Shown: in pieces, positions 1 to 10,530 of the stretch
How the letters are laid out: each line of letters opens with the position of its first letter
Numbering within the stretch: the stretch's first letter is position 1
Assembly: GCA_004369085.1 (NCBI GenBank)
Contig: ML210201.1
Span: 102,768 to 166,767 of the forward strand
Length of the DNA stretch: 64,000 bases
Direction: 5' to 3'
Origin: Coprinopsis marcescibilis
Taxonomy: Eukaryota > Basidiomycota > Agaricomycetes > Agaricales > Psathyrellaceae
Position numbers and translations under genes: made by a program
Notes under the pieces: model-generated
The model's input: the letters and a program-made list of their open reading frames with translations, nothing else
Databases searched by the model: none
Told to the model about the DNA's origin: nothing

Positions 1-1938
1 CACTACCTGAAATAACTTTCTAGCGCGATCAAGGATTAAGCGCCGAAGGCACTTACTTCCAGGTGTACCACGCTTTCGATGGATCGGCCAGGCCATTGTT
101 GCTGTGCACGTCTCTGTCATCCCTGCCATGGTCGGTTAGCTGAGTGGCTTTGTGATCCCGGGTCGCTGCCGCCCTCACCGTATGCCTGCCCTATATGTGC
201 GTCTGGGAACATTTCAAACAGTTGTTCGTTGAGCTCGCGCGTGAGTGGTGCAGCGCCGCACAGAATCATGCGAACATGCTCTTTGATGTTATATTTTTTG
301 ACCACAGGGTTCTAAGGGTACATGAGTTGGTTACTAGCTGCCGATGTGGAATAGTCCTACCTTGCAGAGCTGCACTACTAAAGGGGGCACTAAGCTATGA
401 ACGCTGATTAGCTGATTTTGAACGGCGTAGATCTAGAAGGGAAGTCTCACAATAGGTGAGTGATTCGGTAGCGCATGATGCTTTCCAAAAATGAAGTAAT
501 GTTGAATTTCTTAACCACGACGAGCGACATCTGTCAATACGAAGACGGCGTTAGCATTCGTGTTTGCCGGAGCATCGTACACTTACCGCAGAGTGTATCA
601 CAGCATGCAGCTAACGGATAATCGAAATGGGTCAAGACGATTGGGTATAGAGAACATTCACTTACATTCAGAACGAGTCCGTATATGTCTAATGCAACAA
701 TACGTTTTATCAGTCGGTTCGCGTTGCAGCCTACGATAAAGCATCGACCTACGATAAAAAGGGAGCACTGAGACCCGAGTGAGGTTCAAGGTCAGCTTCT
801 GGCTCATACGAGGCGAAAAAGTGACCCACCGCCGATAGCCACGTCGCTAGGTCTATATCGGCGATCTTTCCATTCGGTATAGTTTTCATTAGCCTTGTTA
901 TGGACTGCCCATTGAACGACATTGACTATCAACGAGTAATGCGAGATTGCAACGGCCTGAAAGTAAGGAGTTAATTAAGGAAGTCTGGGGTAGTGGTACT
1001 TTTGAACTATACCTTTGGCCTTCCCGTAGTTCCAGAAGAGAAGCTGAGGAACGCGAGCTTGCTGCGACCTTCCCCCTTCTTTAGCTTGAGTTCGGAGAAG
1101 GATGCTGGCTCTGCCAATCCAAACTCAACCAGCTGTTCGACTGTAAGATGCCTTGTGGACTGGATGCCGTCGGTATCGAATAGTATTATTCGGTCATCGG
1201 ATATGCCGCAGTCCCGGGCGGCTGCAGCTGCGGTAGAAAGGGATTCAGAGTGAACGACGAGCAACTTTGCATTGGCTTGTTTGATCTGGTAGGCCAGCTC
1301 CTGTTCAGAGAAATCTGGGTTTGCTCCGCTGAAATGGACATTAAATGGGACAACGATAAGAACCCCATTGATTTAGTACGCACAATACCACTCCTCCGAG
1401 CTGGTGCGTTGCCCAAATGACCGCCGGATAATCTGCAAAAGGATAACATCCAGCCACAGAAACATGCAGTAGGAGCTCTGAGTACCTATGTGATTGCGAC
1501 TGTACAGCAGTACTAGGAGGATATTTTCAGACTCACGACACGTCGTTGGATTTTGATTGGAGTTTGACCTACCTACGTCATCGTGACCTACGGACCATAG
1601 CCATTGTCCGAAGAAATGGAGTCTGAAACCTGGGGTTAAAAGTGATAAAATAGGGGGACTTGCCTAGGCCTAATTTCACATGAAGTGCATTTGATAGTCC
1701 ATTGACTCTCTTCCTAAGCTAGACGTCGCTCCTCAGGACAATCAACGATCGTTAGGAGAAGATCCAAACTCACCTGTTCTCCTCCAAACTGTCGGCCGGA
1801 TTGGTCGTCTATAAGCCAAGGAGTGGATCCCACCTTGGTAGGCTTGCTGGGGTGTTTGCAATCGAACATGAACTGCGGTATGGAGACATCGTCTGGGATA
1901 GGAGGGAGCTGAATGTTTGGATGGGGGTGAAACTCCAT
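1..1938 (-). CDS. Acyl-CoA synthetase / 4-coumarate-CoA ligase-like gene, 3' end beyond window
   Basis: Adenylate-forming enzyme (ANL superfamily): activates a carboxylic acid as acyl-AMP and transfers it to CoA. The start is the Met at 1938 (MEFHPHPNIQ); exon 1 ends at 1774 before GTGAGT. Later exons on the minus strand encode YPAVIWATHQLGG, the P-loop SFSSGTTGRPK (near 1010), the segment SHYSLIVN, then LPFYHIYGLVLN, MSLVVVKKFN, LVPPLVVQLCK, GAAPLTREL and GQAYGMTET (near 110). All are joined by consensus GT-AG introns, including a 24-nt microexon (LHAVIHSA) near 600. No stop or frameshift is needed. The C-terminal domain lies off the left edge. It is a tandem paralogue of the next gene, with the same intron pattern. 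The substrate is unknown. Confidence 0.85.
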
Positions 1939-2218
1939 GATACTGTGCACAATGAACACTTTGAGAGAGGGGCAAGTTTCTTGGGACCAAGTTCAAGGGA
2001 TCATGTATATATACATACGTGACATGCTTAGGGATGCTAAGGTAGCGTAAGGGTGAAGGGTGCAATAAGAATGACGCGTGAGCGCAACGTTTGAATGTAG
2101 GTGGCGCCAAGTGGTTTTAGGGGTCAGACGGGACCGCCGAACCGGGCTTAGGGGCTCCAATTATACATTACATACTACATAGCCACGAAAATAAAGTAAC
2201 TAATGGCGCAGGTCACCT

Positions 2219-5101
2219 TCAAAGTTTGGCCCTAGCGTAACTAGCCTCATGCAACGTCTGATTCTCCCTTTCCTTGAGGATTCGTCGAAGGATTTTCCCA
2301 CTAGGGCTTTTCTACAATATCATGAAGGATTTAGCACAGAAGCGTGTAGGAGTTGGGGGAAGGACACGCAACAGGTATTGAATCGATGAAACGGATTCCT
2401 CCACGAAGATGCTTATATCCAGCCTTGCGCATGGCAACGTACTGATACAACATCGTCAACTATTGGCCAGAATGGCAAAAATCAAGCGAGTCCACCTTGG
2501 AAATATCCTGCGACACGTTGATCTGGACTTGTCCATCACCGGTCCAGTCGGCAATGTCTCTGGATGGAACGACATACGCGAGAGGTATCTCACCCATGAG
2601 GGGATGGGGAACCCCTATGACGCAAGCGTCGTCAACGAAGGGATGTCCAAGTAGACACCCCTCCAGCTCTGCGGGCGCAACTTGAAGACCATTCACTTTC
2701 AGGAGCTCCTGAGGAACACGTGAGTCGGATCCAGTCAAATTCGCCCACCATACCACTAACCTTGACCCTATCAAATACATAGACTTCGTTGTCCGCAGAA
2801 ATGGCTACTTCGTCGCCAGTTCGGACCCAGCTGGGAGACCATGAGATCAGCGGTGCAGCGCGGAGGAAATTGACAGTCCTACCCATCAAAGAAGGTTTCC
2901 TTCGTGCTATGAGCAGGTTAGAATGCAAAAGCGTTGAGAACCAAGCAAACGAAGCTCACGCTTTCGAGCTTTTAAGGTAGCCAAGAGCACTGGAGGGCCC
3001 CTGTACGAACAGTTCGCCACGCTCTCCGTGTATTGCCAGTTGACCGTTGGATTTCAGTACCCTTGCCTTTATTCCTGGTAGAAGTCGACCAGCACCTACA
3101 CAAGTCCGTTAAAACTGGCTTCTTCATGGTCCCTCGGCCGTGGACTTACTTCCGATTGGGCCTCGTTTCTGGCACGATGGGATCATTGCAACGGTCGTCG
3201 TCATCTCTGTCAGCCCTGTAAGAGAGTTAAAGTCAGGATTCTGCAATATATGCGAGCTAAGCGTACCGTAGGCTTGCCCAATTTGTGCCTCTGGAAATGA
3301 ACTGATTAAGGATTCTTGGATATGAGGTGACACGGGAGCTGCGCCTGCGAAACTCCGAATCAATAGGATGTCTATCGCCAACGTCCGAGTCAAATTACCG
3401 ATGAGAATGTATTTGACGTTGGTTAATTTGCTAAGGAGCGGAGATGGGCACTGCGAAGCCAAGTTAACTGAGTATTACACCAAAGGTAAGCCGCAAGGGC
3501 GTGACTGACCTTCGAAAGAGCAATGGCCTGGGGTGGCACGAGGCTGTCGTACAAGGGATTAGACCTAAAAGTATATCGGTATTCGCAAACGCCGAGCGGA
3601 CTCACAAAATATGTGAAATGGCGTATTGCTGGATATAGGCAACCATTTCCCGAAATTCGTATCTTGGAACCACCACGAGCGACATCTGTCACCGAATTTC
3701 AGTACCGGAGCCTGGCAGATAGGGATGCCAATTACAGCGCAAAATAATGAAAGATGGAGCTAAAAGCTTGAGGTTAGTATCCGAGTTGCCCGGGACGATG
3801 CGGAGACACTTACGCCAATTAGGAGTCCTGCGACGTCTGATGAGCGGGAATACAATGAGTGCCATGCTTCAAATCGGTTAAAGGAGAGTGAATCCTCACG
3901 GTAAAAGGGTAGAACTGAAGGCGTGGGGGTTGGTGAGTAATTCAATATAGTTTAAATGAGTTGAAGCTGAGCTCACCTCCCAATGCAACATCCCCGGTGG
4001 AATAAGGCCGTGAGCATCTTCGACTACCGAATTTTTGTACCCCATTCTGGACCGCCATTTGAATTATGTTGCAAATTACGCCATAATGTGAAATCTCCAC
4101 AGCCTAACCGACCCAGGAGATCAGTACCGCGAGGGGAGATGAAAAGATGGAGCATAACCTTAGGGTTCCCAGTAGTTCCGGAAGACCAACACAGGAAAGC
4201 AACCTTCTGTTTTCCTTCCCCCGACAGCAGCTTGTATTGGGTCAGAGACTCGTGGTGGTTTAGCCCTAGAGAAACTAGAGACGACACTGTAGGGAGCCGG
4301 ATCTGAGCTTCGGCTGGGGCAATGTTGACATCGTCCATGAGTATAACACGAGTGAAGGGGATACCAAAACGCTTTGAGGCAATCAACATTGCCTGCAAGT
4401 TGCCGGAATGAACGACGATTAAGCTGGGTTTGCAGATCCCAATTTGATAGCTCAGCTCCTCTGCCGTGAACTGCGGATTTGTGCACCTGACGGTAATAAG
4501 ACTCGTCAGTGGCGAATATCAGGATTAATGGTTAACTCGGTGACATACGTTATGATTCCTCCGAGTCGATGAACAGCCCATATCACAACCGGATAGTCTA
4601 ATCCAGGCGATTGTTAGCCGGGTCTAACTTTCTTTCATCCATGCCGCCGTGCTCACCGATGTGATTATGGCTGGCAATCATTACTGAATTTGCGTTAGTG
4701 TCTGTTAGGCGAGAATGTTTCCGCCCAGATCTCACCAACGTCCTCATTTCCTGATATTCAGAGAATATATTAGCGGACTATCTCCACAGCGAGGACCGAA
4801 ATGAAGCAGGACGCACCGACTTGGTACTTTGACTGAAACGCAGTCGCGAGGCCTCGAGTCCGACTTTTGAGCTACACAGTTATGTATAGCTAGAGTCAGC
4901 TCAGGCTCGCCCATGAATTAAGAGATGCGAATGACTTACCTCATCGAAGAGGACAGAACGCGAGCTAGAAGGCTCTATCAAGCAAGGAACAGTACCACGC
5001 TCAGGGCGAATTTCGTGGTCATAGTCTAGCATGAACTGAGCAAGGGTTACATCTTCCGGGACCTGGGGTAGCGGGGTCGTATTCTCAAAGTACGAAAGCA
5101 T
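2219..5101 (-). CDS. Acyl-CoA synthetase / 4-coumarate-CoA ligase-like protein, complete, peroxisomal signal
   Basis: Complete multi-intron gene, paralogous to the gene on its left. Start Met at 5101 (MLSYFENTT); exon 1 ends at 4940. In order the exons give DYPVVIWAVHRLGG, NPQFTAEELSYQIG, the P-loop CWSSGTTGNPK (near 4160), AVEISHYGVICN, GDVALGVLPFYH, MSLVVVPRYEF, LVPPQAIALSK, GAAPVSPHIQ, GQAYGLTEMTTT, GWVRTGDEVAIS, VNGLQVAPAELEG and the C-terminal catalytic lysine motif KSPSGKILRRIL (near 2290). The stop is at 2219-2221. The last three residues are AKL, a PTS1-type signal, so a peroxisomal location is inferred. I found about fourteen introns and no disruption. The family includes 4CL, luciferase-like and medium-chain acyl-CoA synthetases; the substrate cannot be read from sequence. 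Confidence 0.88.
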
Positions 5102-6032
5102 GGCGATATGAGACTTGGCGGATGGGACAGACAGAAGACCGGAGCAGGTTATTAGGCGCAACCCATCCTTATATATGTACCACAAACTCAGCTAGCCGCT
5201 GAATAAGAAGTTCCTTCGCAGAAGGGGCCATATGCGGAGGAGCAAAGATGTACATTCGACCTGTGCTTGCTGCTGCCAGGTCAGGGTGCCGCCGAGTTAG
5301 TCAAGCTTGCTTCAAGATCCCCTTGCCGAAAAATGTGTCGAACGTTGACCCTGATTTGGTAGTCATTTCATGCCCTGGATCTCTCCTCGCCGATTTTAGA
5401 GTCGAAGTGACCAAATGGAAGCGTATTTTGCTGAGATTCGGCCAGGAAAGGAAGATGGATCGAGCATGAGGGTGTGGGGACAAGCTGTGAGTTGGGCAGC
5501 CAGGCCGTTGAAATAGACCGGTTATTAGATTAGATACCGAGGCCCTGTCGGTGTTCTTGCACTGTGGCAACACAAGTAGGCTGGAATCGATATTAAAGTA
5601 TAGGAAACTGCTGATGATACTTGCAATGAGCGACAGGTTAGATTGAAGTATTATGCGCGTGCCGAATTGTTCCAAGCCAAGGTTGCGTAACAGAACGCCC
5701 CTGTTAACCATGTTTTTGATGCCAGAACTCTGAAAATCCCAGTTGAGACGATTATCCTGACAACGTTCAGAGAAGGGCGTCGCAGAGTCACAGAACGTGT
5801 TTCTACATATTGTTTCCAAAGAAATACGGCTCTGAGATCCAGGTTCAACCTGGTTGAATCTGCCTGATGAACTTGAGATCGAATTATAGGGGTTAACTGT
5901 TGGATCCGTTGTTCACGAAGCTCCTCCAGTAGAATGCTGACATAGCACCCCGACCACGCAAGAATATCAGATTCGACTATAAACCTTCACAGTTCGAATG
6001 GTTGGTCACGATGGGTCTATTTGCATAAAAAT
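5102..6032. other. Intergenic region; no gene recognised
   Basis: Holds the upstream region of the acyl-CoA synthetase gene and the 3' flank of the peroxin-8-like gene. A 172-codon open frame on the minus strand (5301-5819) has no recognisable motif, no plausible splice context and atypical composition, so it is not called as a gene. Confidence 0.5.
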
Positions 6033-8971
6033 CTACAAGCGCGAGTGTGCCGCTGATGACCCGTTTCCCTTGCTATCTTTTGTGCCACTGACATCCTTCT
6101 TGTCCTCCATCTCAAGACTCTCCTCCTCAGACACCAGAGCGAACCGGTGGATATACCACCACGTCATAGAGAACTCCTTCTCTCTATCCCCAACGCCCTC
6201 CAAGATCTCGCGGAACAAGGCTTCGACCAATTCTTTTCTCCTTTCCTCCGACGTTAACGCCTCTCCTTCTCTCGCACTCCCAGATCCACCACCACGCGGG
6301 TATGTCGAAAGAATAATGGTATAGATCTCAGGCAGCAACCGGGACAAGAGTAGCAGGGGCAGAGATGAGATCGTTGAGATCAAGGTAAGATGAAGCCGGT
6401 GAACGCGTTCAGTCCCTATATCTGCTTCAGCCGTCTTTCCTTTACTGGATCCACTACGTGCTTTTTCGATGTTGCGAAGCGTGTCGAGAAGCGTTTGGAC
6501 GCAATACCACCCCAGACTGTACGTGTCGTCCTGCGTTGGTTGCTCAGCGCCGTCCAACGACATCGCACTGGAACACGCGCACGCGCTCCTAACCAACGCC
6601 GAATACGCCATCCGGAGCTGAGAGGTACTTAACCGTCCTTCAACAGAGTTCTAGTGGAAAGGGGAGAGCCACGTAAAGGAATCAGTACATCCGAAAATGC
6701 AGCGCGCCAGGACCAGCATGAGGATGATGAGAATCATGACCAGGCCACCATATTTCCGCGGCATATTATCAAAAACGACGAGAATGCTCACCTCAATTAA
6801 ACAACGCGCATAGAAGGGTACCATGCGTTGGACGAAACCCGTCGAAATGCCTCTTCTCAAGGGGCCTATATTTGGCTTAGAAGCACCAGCCGCGGTGTTC
6901 ATTTCGGCATCTCCTTTAGCTCGTTCTCGCAGTTGCTGCCCAGTAAGCCTAGTCCTCTTTCTAGCCTTGTTTAACCATGTAAGCGGAGACTCCGACTGTT
7001 CTGTTTCGTCCTCTCGGCCATGGGGTTGCTGGTGTTGCTGCGCGTGCGACGCAAATATAGCCAAGATGACGGAGTGTGACGACTCGAAAGTTTCGCGATG
7101 AGAAGCATCGTACAGGTGACTGCACAAATTAGGACGACAAACAACGTTTTGGCCGTAAACATCGCACTCACGGGTAGCACACGCCCCAAACCCAATTCCT
7201 GATGCACTTGTCGCTTAAAACGGGAACAAGCTGCTCAATGCTGGCCAGGGTATACGCCTGCTTGGCCTGGCGGAACGACACGTTCCCTAAATGACGAAAG
7301 AAGGATCAGCCCAAAGGGTCGCCGTCGCCGAAGTGCAGAAAGAACAAAAACACACTTACCTTCTACTCTTTGCGAATTCAAAGCAATACACGCCTGCTCA
7401 ACGTATGCTTCTGCCTTGGCACCGGCATCTCCGTTGATTCCCTCCCCTTGAGCCAGAATGTCCAAGCTTAGGTAAAACGTCTTCTTCAGCTCCTCAAATC
7501 CCTTTGACGTGCTCGTCACGCCTCCAAACTGGGAAGCAACAAAAGCGAGATGGGATAAAGTGTGCAGGGTCTGCAAGGCCAACGATGAAGGTGTGATGGC
7601 CGAAGGAAGGTTGGCCGGAGGTAAAAAGACAACAGTTGAGAGTGCCGCGTCGGAGACCATGATAATAGTAAACAGTAGCGTCTTGAGGAGCGTCCAGACA
7701 GATTTCGCCATCTCCTTCGAGTCCGGTGCTTAGAAACCCGTTAGATTTTGGTCGAGAAGAAAGGGAAAGTAGTCACCTATCCCGGCATCGGTCACACTTG
7801 CGAGTGAAGTGGAGATCCAATCCTTCTCTATGGTCTTTGCAATCTCGCGAAGTGAGTTCAGGGTGTCCGAGACAGCACGCATGTCCTCGTCGAGATGCGA
7901 AGAAGGGGCGTCCAGCAGCAAAGACAGGACATTCGCTGTGAAGCGGGATATGGAGGATATAGCGGCGGTTAATGGAGAGGTCATGATTGACTGAAGTGTC
8001 TGGGCGAATGCAGACGAGGGCTAGGGCCAGGGTAAGCTTCAAACACGCGGTATCTCTGGGCGACATACCGATATGTGGACCAGGTGCTCCGAAGACAGCG
8101 TTACAGAGGCAGACACAGCAGACAAGAAGGTCCCATTCTTGAATGTAGTAGAGATTGTCGACGTCAGTATCTGCGCCAGGATGGGAAGAGGCAGCACTTT
8201 AAGCTTCTGCTGCGATATCAAGGGGAAGGACTGCGAGGCGAATATGAGAGCCAGCGACAGCAAGTCTACATAAAATGTCAGCCTTTCTATTACCAGAAAG
8301 TCTCTGGACTTGCCTTGTCCAGCAGGCTGGAATTCCTTTTCCCATTCCTCCACAAACGAAGGCGTACCGTGGGCATTGGTAAAGGCGTACGTGTCCATAA
8401 CTTCGGCTAGTGCCAGAATGGACTCGTCCTCAACGACCCCTCTCGCACTCCGAGTATCCAGACCCTCCCCAAACTCCTTCGTTGGGTGGGTCAAATCATC
8501 GACACTGAGCAATAGACCAGAGCAACACGCCAGCCTCAGTACAGGATGCCCTCCTTGCAATCCCTTGACGACATCTTTCGCCCAATAGTCCACCGCCGCA
8601 AGGATACTGGGCTTAAACAGCCCCTCTAGCTTCGACCTCTTCCGTTCTGCCTGAACCAGGGCACGATACTTGAGATGCGTTGCATGTCGAAACGCAATCG
8701 ACAGGGAATTGAGCTTTTCGTCTGTTATGGGTTGAGACAAGAAAAAGGGCGCAGAAATAGCGGTTGCGGCCAATGGCGTTGGTGATGGAGAAAGCGTTGC
8801 CAGGTGATGCGAAAGTGCTCCTTGGATCGTCTTCAGCGGTAGCTTCGTCGCTGGGTTATGAATGTGGTTCAGTAAAAGTGTATATCCTCTGTCCCCAGAC
8901 ATGTTGGCGGTACGGGGTAGAGAGGCGGCGGTTGGGCCGGATCCAGTCGTTACCGGGAAATTCAAAATCAT
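6033..8971 (-). CDS. Large conserved fungal protein, candidate peroxin 8 (PTS1 at C-terminus)
   Basis: Six exons: 8971-8069, 7990-7777, 7728-7360, 7286-7172, 7119-6792 and 6650-6033. They sum to 2547 nt (848 aa plus stop) in one continuous frame with consensus splice sites. The N-terminus includes LLLNHIHNPATKLPL. The middle is largely helical and hydrophobic (LLKTLLFTIIMVSDAAL). Later segments include LYDASHRETFESSHSV and WYCVQTLLDTL, and the protein ends in the tripeptide SRL. SRL fits the peroxisomal PTS1 consensus, and fungal Pex8, a component of the peroxisomal import machinery, typically carries a PTS1. The overall impression is of Pex8, but no diagnostic motif proves it; another conserved fungal peroxisomal or membrane protein is possible. 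The gene structure is well supported, the function only weakly. Confidence 0.7.
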
Positions 8972-9319
8972 AAGCTTCAGTCAATTAGTCTGTATAAATA
9001 CAATGATCCACAGAGGCGCCCGCAAAGGCAGCAACGGTGCCAACCAACATTTGCAAAATTTGCAAACCCAATCATTCTGGAGCAGCCGATATTGAAATGA
9101 ATAAGGCAGAAGACAGCGACAAAAGTTAATTCACGTTCTGACGATAATCGGCTAGATGAAGCTATCACTGTTTCAATTGGATCAAGTGTGGATGAACAAA
9201 TAATATGATTATGCCGCCCCTCCAGACTGGATAGGCAAAGGGAAATGATATGTATGTAAAATGCGTGCTATATGGTACAAATGGTTACAATTTTTGTAAT
9301 GAATGATAGATGCAAGAAG
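8972..9319. other. Intergenic region, no gene seen
   Basis: AT-richer spacer between the start of the peroxin-8-like gene and the stop of the next minus-strand gene. It must hold the promoter of the former and the terminator of the latter; no distinct motif was recognised. Confidence 0.5.
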
Positions 9320-10530
9320 CTAATCGCTCGTCAACTCGTCCGACTCGTTTTCGTGATCTCCACTGCCAAACTCTGCCTTCCACTCTTGCATTGCAGCTCT
9401 GGTCTCCTGAAGCAAGGTATCTCCGGTATCGTTGTCATTGGACCCATAGCCTGTCTGTTCACATAGCAAACAGCACGCCCTCGACAACGAGTGCTCCTTA
9501 CTGCCGATCGCATCCGCCAAGTTGACGTTGCTTCTTCCGCACTCGATCTTGTACCGTCGCACCGCATCGGCCATGACGGAATCGTACCTAGCGAGGAAAT
9601 CCTCTGCTTCACGTACAGCAAGTTCAATCCGCACATCCGTGCTGCTGTCGTGCGACTCCTCCACGATGGTCATGGTTTCCGGATATAGCGACGACCGAGC
9701 AGAGAAGCCGGGGGACCGATAGGACCATCCGTCGTGATGCAGGTCGACTTCGGATATAAATTCGTCGATGAGTTGGTAGAGGATGGTGAATGATATGCGC
9801 CCAAGGCCTGATACCCGCTTTCTGGTGCCAGGGACCTTTGAGCTGAGCAGATTCTGGTGCGGCGTTAGGAACCAATAACGGGGGAAGTGATCGGGATGGG
9901 ACTGACCTCGATCGCTGTAAGGACAAAGTCAAGTTCTTGTAGCCACTCGAGATACAATTCGGTCGCCATAATCCGTTCCCCGGCTTTGTCAAATTTGGCT
10001 TTCACCGAGAGCTTGACACGATAAAGGACTTGTTTTACAGCTGATATGGCTTCATTTTCGCCTGATTGAGTGACCATGAGTTAGATGGAGCACATAATTA
10101 ATGAAACACAATGCGTACCTCGAGGAAAGTCCTTCACGTCTGTAATGGTGGCAGTGTCGATGGGCACGCAGGACGACCCACAACGTCCAAGGACGGCGGT
10201 AAGGTCGCACAGAGATGCTTGTCGTCGTCCTGGAAGCAGCAAGTTCAATAAGCCGGTCACCAACCACCCAGAAAGGTACGAGGACTTACGTCTCTTGCTT
10301 GGAGTACCGACTGGCGAGGATGATGGAAGCGACGACGAACTGGAAGCCGGACTCGAACTCGCATCCCTCCTGGTGAGCGTTTTGAATGTCGGACTGTCTT
10401 CATCCTTCGTGAACCTGAATCGCTTCCTGGGCGGTGTCCATGCTTCCTCTGTATCGCTCGAATTGCATATTAACGACAGCTGGCTCTTCGTGCGCTTCAA
10501 CCCCCGTTTCGTAGGTGTAGTGAATGACAT
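9320..10530 (-). CDS. Uncharacterised 346-aa protein, four exons
   Basis: Exons 10530-10290, 10229-10119, 10061-9907 and 9853-9320 total 1041 nt, giving 346 aa plus stop, all with GT-AG sites. I do not recognise the family. The N-terminal ~80 residues are basic and Ser-rich (TPTKRGLKRTKSQLSL, SSSPVGTPSKRR) and look like a disordered, possibly nuclear-targeted region with SP/TP sites. The centre (KQVLYRVKLSVKAKFDKAGE, ELYLEWLQELDFVLTAIEV) is helical. The C-terminal part is acidic and contains CCLLCEQTGYG, with three Cys close together but no complete zinc motif. The protein ends ENESDELTSD. The exon structure is convincing; no function is proposed. Confidence 0.72.

Noticed and set aside
1742..2110. 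122-codon minus-strand frame overlapping exon 1 of the first acyl-CoA synthetase.
   Set aside because: It is an out-of-frame shadow; the true exon starts at Met 1938 in another frame.
1..5101. Reading both acyl-CoA synthetase genes as pseudogenes because conserved pieces lie in different frames.
   Set aside because: Consensus GT-AG introns join all conserved pieces in frame without any stop.
5301..5819. 172-codon minus-strand open frame upstream of the acyl-CoA synthetase gene.
   Set aside because: No motif, no splice partners, atypical composition; likely chance.
6390..8588. Plus-strand open frames opposite the peroxin-8-like gene.
   Set aside because: They mirror exons of the minus-strand gene and have no motif or splicing of their own.
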